This document shows positions 13,990-17,828 of a stretch of DNA of 17,828 nt, piece after piece (position 1 is the stretch's first letter; every line of letters starts with the position of its first letter). This stretch comes from DASZMX01 sp035551475 (GTDB taxonomy: Bacteria > Verrucomicrobiota > Verrucomicrobiia > Limisphaerales > Palsa-1400). The translations under genes and the position numbers were made by a program. The stretch is from assembly GCA_035551475.1 (NCBI GenBank), contig DASZMX010000035.1, forward strand, positions 1 through 17,828, in the 5' to 3' direction. The notes below the pieces were generated by a model that saw only the letters and a list, made by a program, of their open reading frames with translations, made no database searches and had not been told where the DNA came from.

Positions 13990-16734
13990 GTGGTTGAAAA
14001 CGCAGGCCCTATGTCAGCCACTGCCACTCCATGTTCCGACCGCGCTTTCTCACCCGTCGCCGATATTCTTCGCCCCGCGAGCGGGCCGCCGCTGGACTGC
14101 ATTTTTGATCCGCATGCCATCGCCTTGATCGGCGCCAGTGATGTCAAAGGCAGCGTGGGCCGCACGCTCCTGGAAAACCTCCTGCGCGATGGTTTTAAGG
14201 GCCGGGTTTATCCCATCCATCCGAAGCGCGACACCATTTTGCGCCACAAGACTTACGCGAGTCTCGCCGCTTTGCCTGAGAAAGTGGATCTCGCGGTCAT
14301 TTCCACCGCGGCGGCGACGATGCCTGAAATTCTGCGCGATTGCGGCCGGGCGGGGGTGCGCGGCGCCATCATCATTTCTGAAGGTCCCAGAGAAGGCGGC
14401 TCCGCGGGCGCCGCGTGGGAGGCGGAGATTCTGGAGGAAGCCCGGAAGGCCGGGGTGCGCCTCGCCGGCCCCCATTGTCTGGGGGTCATGACGCCCCGAA
14501 AAAAACTTAACGCCAGTTGCGCCGCGTGCCTGGCTCGACCGGGCAGCGTCGGCTTCATCACCCAAAGCGGCGCGCTCGGCACGGCGGCCCTGGATTGGAG
14601 CCTGCGGGAAAATGTTGGTTTCAGCGCCTTCATTTCGCTGGGAGCGATGCTTGACATAGGTTGGGGCGACCTGATTTACCACCTCGGCGACGATCCTCAC
14701 ACCAAGAGCATTGTCATTTACATGGAATCCATCGGCGACGCGCGCGCGTTTTTGTCCGCCGCGCGGGAAGTCGCGTTGAGCAAGCCCATCATCGTCATCA
14801 AGCCGGGGCGAACCACGGCGGGCGGCCGGGCGCTCAGCGACGAAGTGTGGCGCGCCGCCTTGCAGCGGGTCGGCGTCCTGCAAGTCAATACGATTTCGGA
14901 GCTGTTCGATATGGCCGAGGTTCTCGCCAAACAGCCGCGCCCCAAAGGCCCGCGCCTGGCGATCGTCACCAATGCGGGCGGTCCGGCGGTGGTGGCGGCG
15001 GACATGCTGCTTGCCAGCGGCGGTCAGTTGGCTGAGTTGTGCCCCCATTCCCTCGCGGCGTATGAGGCGATCTTGCCGCCCAGTTGGAATCGCCGCAATC
15101 CCATCGAGATCGGCGGCGACGCCAGCCCGGAACTTTACGCCAAGGCAGTGGAGATTGCGGCCCAGGACCCGAACACCGATGGCCTGCTCGTAGTCTTGAC
15201 TCCGCATGCCGCGACCCAGCCCACCGCCACCGCCGAGCAATTGAAGCCCTTCGCCCATTTGCACCACAAGCCGATCATCGCCAGTTGGATGGGGGCCAAC
15301 CAGGTGGAAGCGGGCGAGGAAATTCTCAATGCCGCGAGCATCCCCACTTTCAAATACCCGGATCGCGCCGCCCGCGCCTTCTGCCAGATGTGGCGTTACA
15401 GCGAAAATCTGCGCGCGCTCTACGAAACTCCCGCCGCCGTCCCGGATCACGCCGCCGCCGCCCGCGCCAAGGCCGCCGCCATTATGCAGCGCGCCCGCCA
15501 AAAAGGCCGCGGCGCCCTGACGGAAGTCGAGTCCAAGGAAATACTTGACTGCTACGGCATTCCCACGGTGGAAACGCGCATCGCCGCCACGGAGGCGGAG
15601 GCGGTCAAGGAAGCCAACGCACTCGGCTTTCCCGTGGCGCTGAAAATTTTCTCCGAAACGGTGGCGCGCAAAACCGAGGTGGGCGGCGTGCGATTGCACC
15701 TGCGCACGGAAGCGGCGGTGCGGCAGGCCTGGAAAGCGATTGCGGCCGCCGTCGCAGAAAAAGCGGGCGCGCCGCCTTTTCAAGGCGTCACGGTGCAGCC
15801 CATGGCGCGGCTCGACGGCTGCGAAATTAGTCTTGGCAGCGTGTGCGATGCGGAATTCGGCCCCGCGCTTTACTTCGGCTGCGGCGGGCCGTGGGGAGAG
15901 GCGCTGGAGGATCGCGCCATGACATTGCCGCCGCTCAACGCCACGCTGGCGCGCCGCCTGATGGAACGCGCCAAGATTTTTGCGGCGCTCCAAGGGGGGC
16001 CGGGACGTGATTCCGTCGATGTGCCGGAACTGGAGCAGTTGCTCGTGCGTTTCAGCCAATTGGTCGAAGAGCAGCCGTGGATTCGGGAGATTCGAATCGA
16101 TCCGCTCCTGGCCTCGCCCGAACGCATCGTGGCGCTGGATGCCCGCATCGTCCTCCATGATCCGGCCACGCCCGAAACGCAATTGCCCAGGCCGGCCATT
16201 CGCCCGTATCCCGCGCAATATGTTTCCGCCGCGACGCTGAAGAATCACCAGCGCGTCACGATTCGTCCGATCAAACCGGAGGACGAGCCGTTGCTGGTCA
16301 AGTTCCACCAGACGCTTTCTGAGGAGAGTGTTTATCATCGGTATTTCAGCGTGATGAAACTTTCGCAACGCACCGCGCATGAACGGCTGACGCGCATTTG
16401 CGCCGGCGACTACGACCGTGAGATCGCGCTGGTGGCGGAATATCACGCGGGCGCCTGCGGCCGGCAAATCCTTGGGGTCGGGCGTCTCAACAAACTTCAT
16501 GGTTTGAACGAGGCGGAATTCGCGTTGCTGATCAGCGATGCCTGGCAAGGGCAAGGCTTGGGCGCGGAATTAATGCGGCGCCTCGTGGAAGTGGGCCGCG
16601 GCGAGATGTTGGCGCGGATCATTGGCCACATCCTGCCGGATAATCACGCGATGCAGCACGTTTGCCGGAAGGTTGGTTTTAAAATCGAACACGATCCCGA
16701 AAACCACGATTTCCTGGCCGCTTACGGTTTTTGA
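13990..16734 (+). CDS. Pat/PatZ-like acyl-CoA synthetase-GNAT protein
   Basis: A 914-residue fusion resembling the lysine acetyltransferase Pat/PatZ (YfiQ). In order: CoA-binding domain (about 35-165, ALIGASDVKGSVG), succinyl-CoA-ligase-like domains (about 180-470, FITQSGALGTAALDW), ATP-grasp domain (about 508-725, LTEVESKEILDCYGIP) and C-terminal GNAT (756-910) with the acetyl-CoA loop WQGQGLGAELM (852-862). In active NDP-forming synthetases, the phosphohistidine lies in an SHTGALAG loop; here the corresponding place (about 272-290) reads KPGRTTAGGRALSDEVWRA, with that loop missing. The synthetase half is therefore probably a regulatory acetyl-CoA-sensing module, as in Pat. The likely role is acetylation of lysines on acyl-CoA synthetases or other enzymes. 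The GTG start has AGGAGGG 12 nt upstream; an ATG at 14011 is an alternative. Confidence 0.88.
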   Translation: MVENAGPMSATATPCSDRAFSPVADILRPASGPPLDCIFDPHAIALIGASDVKGSVGRTLLENLLRDGFKGRVYPIHPKRDTILRHKTYASLAALPEKVDLAVISTAAATMPEILRDCGRAGVRGAIIISEGPREGGSAGAAWEAEILEEARKAGVRLAGPHCLGVMTPRKKLNASCAACLARPGSVGFITQSGALGTAALDWSLRENVGFSAFISLGAMLDIGWGDLIYHLGDDPHTKSIVIYMESIGDARAFLSAAREVALSKPIIVIKPGRTTAGGRALSDEVWRAALQRVGVLQVNTISELFDMAEVLAKQPRPKGPRLAIVTNAGGPAVVAADMLLASGGQLAELCPHSLAAYEAILPPSWNRRNPIEIGGDASPELYAKAVEIAAQDPNTDGLLVVLTPHAATQPTATAEQLKPFAHLHHKPIIASWMGANQVEAGEEILNAASIPTFKYPDRAARAFCQMWRYSENLRALYETPAAVPDHAAAARAKAAAIMQRARQKGRGALTEVESKEILDCYGIPTVETRIAATEAEAVKEANALGFPVALKIFSETVARKTEVGGVRLHLRTEAAVRQAWKAIAAAVAEKAGAPPFQGVTVQPMARLDGCEISLGSVCDAEFGPALYFGCGGPWGEALEDRAMTLPPLNATLARRLMERAKIFAALQGGPGRDSVDVPELEQLLVRFSQLVEEQPWIREIRIDPLLASPERIVALDARIVLHDPATPETQLPRPAIRPYPAQYVSAATLKNHQRVTIRPIKPEDEPLLVKFHQTLSEESVYHRYFSVMKLSQRTAHERLTRICAGDYDREIALVAEYHAGACGRQILGVGRLNKLHGLNEAEFALLISDAWQGQGLGAELMRRLVEVGRGEMLARIIGHILPDNHAMQHVCRKVGFKIEHDPENHDFLAAYGF

Positions 16735-16864
16735 TCCGGCCACCGCTCTGCCAATCGGGTTTGATTTCCCTCCTGCGCATTCCTCGGCCCCCGCGTAAAA
16801 AACTCAACTTTGAACTTGAGCCCGCCGTCCGAGTTTGGGAGCATCACCGTTCCTTCGCCTTGGC

Positions 16865-16950
16865 GGTAGGTTACCCAAGTGGCCAACGGGGGCAGACTGT
16901 AAATCTGCTGGCTTACGCCTTCGATGGTTCGAATCCATCACCTACCACCA
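16865..16950 (+). tRNA. tRNA-Tyr (GUA)
   Basis: An 86-nt type II tRNA. The acceptor stem GGTAGGT pairs with ACCTACC, followed by discriminator A and encoded CCA. The anticodon stem GCAGA/TCTGC encloses loop CTGTAAA with anticodon GTA at 16899-16901. A long variable arm (around TGGCTTACGCC) and a T arm with GGTTCGAATCC follow. A solitary gene; its 3' side borders AT-richer DNA. Confidence 0.97.
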
Positions 16951-17175
16951 TTTTTGCTATTTGGTTGAATTTAAGCACTTTCCAACCATTCAGCGGGAGG
17001 CAATGCGCTATCGCATAACACCAAGGCATAACAAAGCCAACGCTGTTTAAAGCTGTCTATGACCGTCCAGGTTTGTCGTGAGACGGTTTTTACTGATCTG
17101 CTTTGTTCTGGATTTCCATCCTGACCACCAACGCCTCGGTTTTTTTTCAGACTCTTTTGATAGCCGGGACGCTTA
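16951..17175. other. AT-richer gap after the tRNA, no gene seen
   Basis: No reading frame here looks like protein. A weak hairpin, ACCGTC (17062-17067) with GACGGT (17082-17087) and a T-run (17087-17091), may be a terminator. A T8 run lies near 17140. No copy of the tRNA 3' end was found downstream that would mark an attachment site. Confidence 0.4.
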
Positions 17176-17205
17176 TTGTCTCACCCCCTCTATTACGCTT
17201 GGGGA

Positions 17206-17550
17206 ATGAAAAACAATCGACACATTCGCGACCTGAAACTGCAAGGTCTCGATCCCAAGCTGTTCCCACCCGAAAGGCATTTTGAATGGCTGGTCAAACC
17301 ACGCCTTCCCGTTGTTGTGACCGAGGATCCTCTGACGAATATGTTCATCCAGGCGACAATCACCAACGAGGCCTGCAAATTCATTTACATCGGCGGCTCA
17401 ACTCCAGGACTGCCAAGATCCGTTCACGTCTCCATGGTTTTTCATCATCACCGAGACAGCCGAATTTACGTCGCTGGCTTTTGTCCTGAGCGATGTGGAA
17501 ATTGAGTGTTCGCACTGGATTTGATCATGGTTATCCAGTCGAGGAATTAA
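17206..17550 (+). pseudogene. WYL-like domain protein, interrupted by a stop
   Basis: The frame from ATG 17206 (or TTG 17176) encodes a charged N-terminus (MKNNRHIRDLKLQGLDPKLF), then FIQATITNEACKFIYIGGST and PGLPRSVHVSMVFHH followed by IYVAGFCPERCGN. This is the pattern of WYL-type ligand-sensing domains (beta strands ending in a family motif close to R-x-F-x-L-D-x-I). A TGA at 17503-17505 stops translation exactly before VFALDLI, which continues the motif in the same frame to TAA at 17548-17550. A CGA-to-TGA change would explain it, restoring R-VFALDLI. No helix-turn-helix or nucleic-acid enzyme partner is attached. The alternative is a genuine 99-residue protein that ends at 17505. Family assignment is from memory and moderately sure. 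Confidence 0.5.
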
Positions 17551-17662
17551 CGAATCTCCTGCGGCTGTCACTTCAAGTCTGCATCACGTCTGCTTGCATC
17601 GGCAAGAACGGCGTCTATGATTATCGCCGACTCAACAACAGGCAACCGCTGTGATCTCAGGT

Positions 17663-17828
17663 CTAATTCTCGTGCGACATTGCAAAACGGCGGCGCAACT
17701 TTTTTTCTGTAAATTCGCGTGCTGTCAAACAAAGGGCTAGGTTATGGTTTGCATGCTGAGGGTAAGTTTTTCCGATTTCCCATTCGTCGCTATACTCGGC
17801 GAGCAGGGCGCTGACTAGGCGGAGCAAC
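17663..17828 (-). pseudogene. IS256-like transposase C-terminal fragment
   Basis: Reading the minus strand from 17827 to a TAG at 17663-17665 gives 54 residues starting LLRLVSALLAEYSDEWEIGK, which matches the usual C-terminal helix of IS256/mutator-type transposases (R-L-V-x-A-x-L-x-E-x-x-D-E-W). The rest (about residues 23-54) does not look like the family and probably runs out into the element end or flanking DNA. The 5' part lies beyond the window. AACTTTTTTTCTGTAAA around 17698-17714 resembles the AT-rich inner part of an IS256-type terminal repeat. Evidence is a short motif only. Confidence 0.45.

Noticed and set aside
14050..16554. Long antisense frame (834 codons) opposite the Pat-like gene
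   Set aside because: Mirrors a gene with full domain matches; composition is Arg/Gly/His-rich with no family motif, a GC-rich codon shadow.
16731..17018. 95-codon frame crossing the tRNA
   Set aside because: It runs through the tRNA-Tyr gene and has no protein-like features.
1..17828. CRISPR array, rRNA, prophage genes
   Set aside because: No regularly spaced direct repeats, rRNA-like segments or phage structural genes were seen.

Overview
The window reads as a chromosomal segment from a Verrucomicrobiota-type bacterium, probably near Pedosphaera/Limisphaerales. This rests on remembered family resemblance, not a search: a zinc-finger-LID adenylate kinase with an N-terminal extension, an ECF-like sigma factor of the planctomycete/verrucomicrobial type that usually accompanies Ser/Thr kinases, and a small lipoprotein I associate with this phylum. 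The central part (about 2.4 to 16.9 kb) is GC-rich and densely coded. Both ends (about 1 to 2.3 kb and 16.95 kb to the end) are visibly more AT-rich and carry accessory-type genes and gene remnants.

Left end (1-2319): a rho-independent terminator; a two-gene plus-strand unit encoding a glycine-rich hydrophobic membrane protein and a YaaW/UPF0174-like protein; then a minus-strand overlapping pair that looks like a DUF6516 (TumE-like) toxin candidate with a small partner protein.

Metabolic block (2460-8703, plus strand): an isolated nuoA followed after 1 nt by a phosphohexomutase, a secreted GH2 beta-galactosidase-type enzyme, an adenylate kinase overlapping an ECF-like sigma factor by 4 nt, and a 41-residue membrane protein whose 3' end overlaps a convergent gene.

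Metal-sensing-like operon (10331 down to 8626, minus strand): a secreted cysteine-rich small protein, a single-TM anti-sigma-like protein, a Cys/His/Met-containing periplasmic sensor and an ECF sigma factor. The last three have the gene order and architecture of CnrY-CnrX-CnrH. A palindrome sits in the leader. This operon is the strongest candidate for a little-described system.

Right block (10463-16734, plus strand): a small lipoprotein; a GAF-GAF-HisKA-HATPase sensor kinase whose stop codon overlaps the start of a SMUG1-type uracil-DNA glycosylase; a BON-domain lipoprotein followed by a UUCG-capped hairpin; and a large Pat/PatZ-like protein (NDP-forming acyl-CoA synthetase fold plus GNAT) that lacks the phosphohistidine loop.

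Right end (16865-17828): a type II tRNA-Tyr(GUA) with encoded CCA, then AT-richer DNA with a WYL-like reading frame interrupted by a nonsense codon and the C-terminal end of an IS256-like transposase running off the window.
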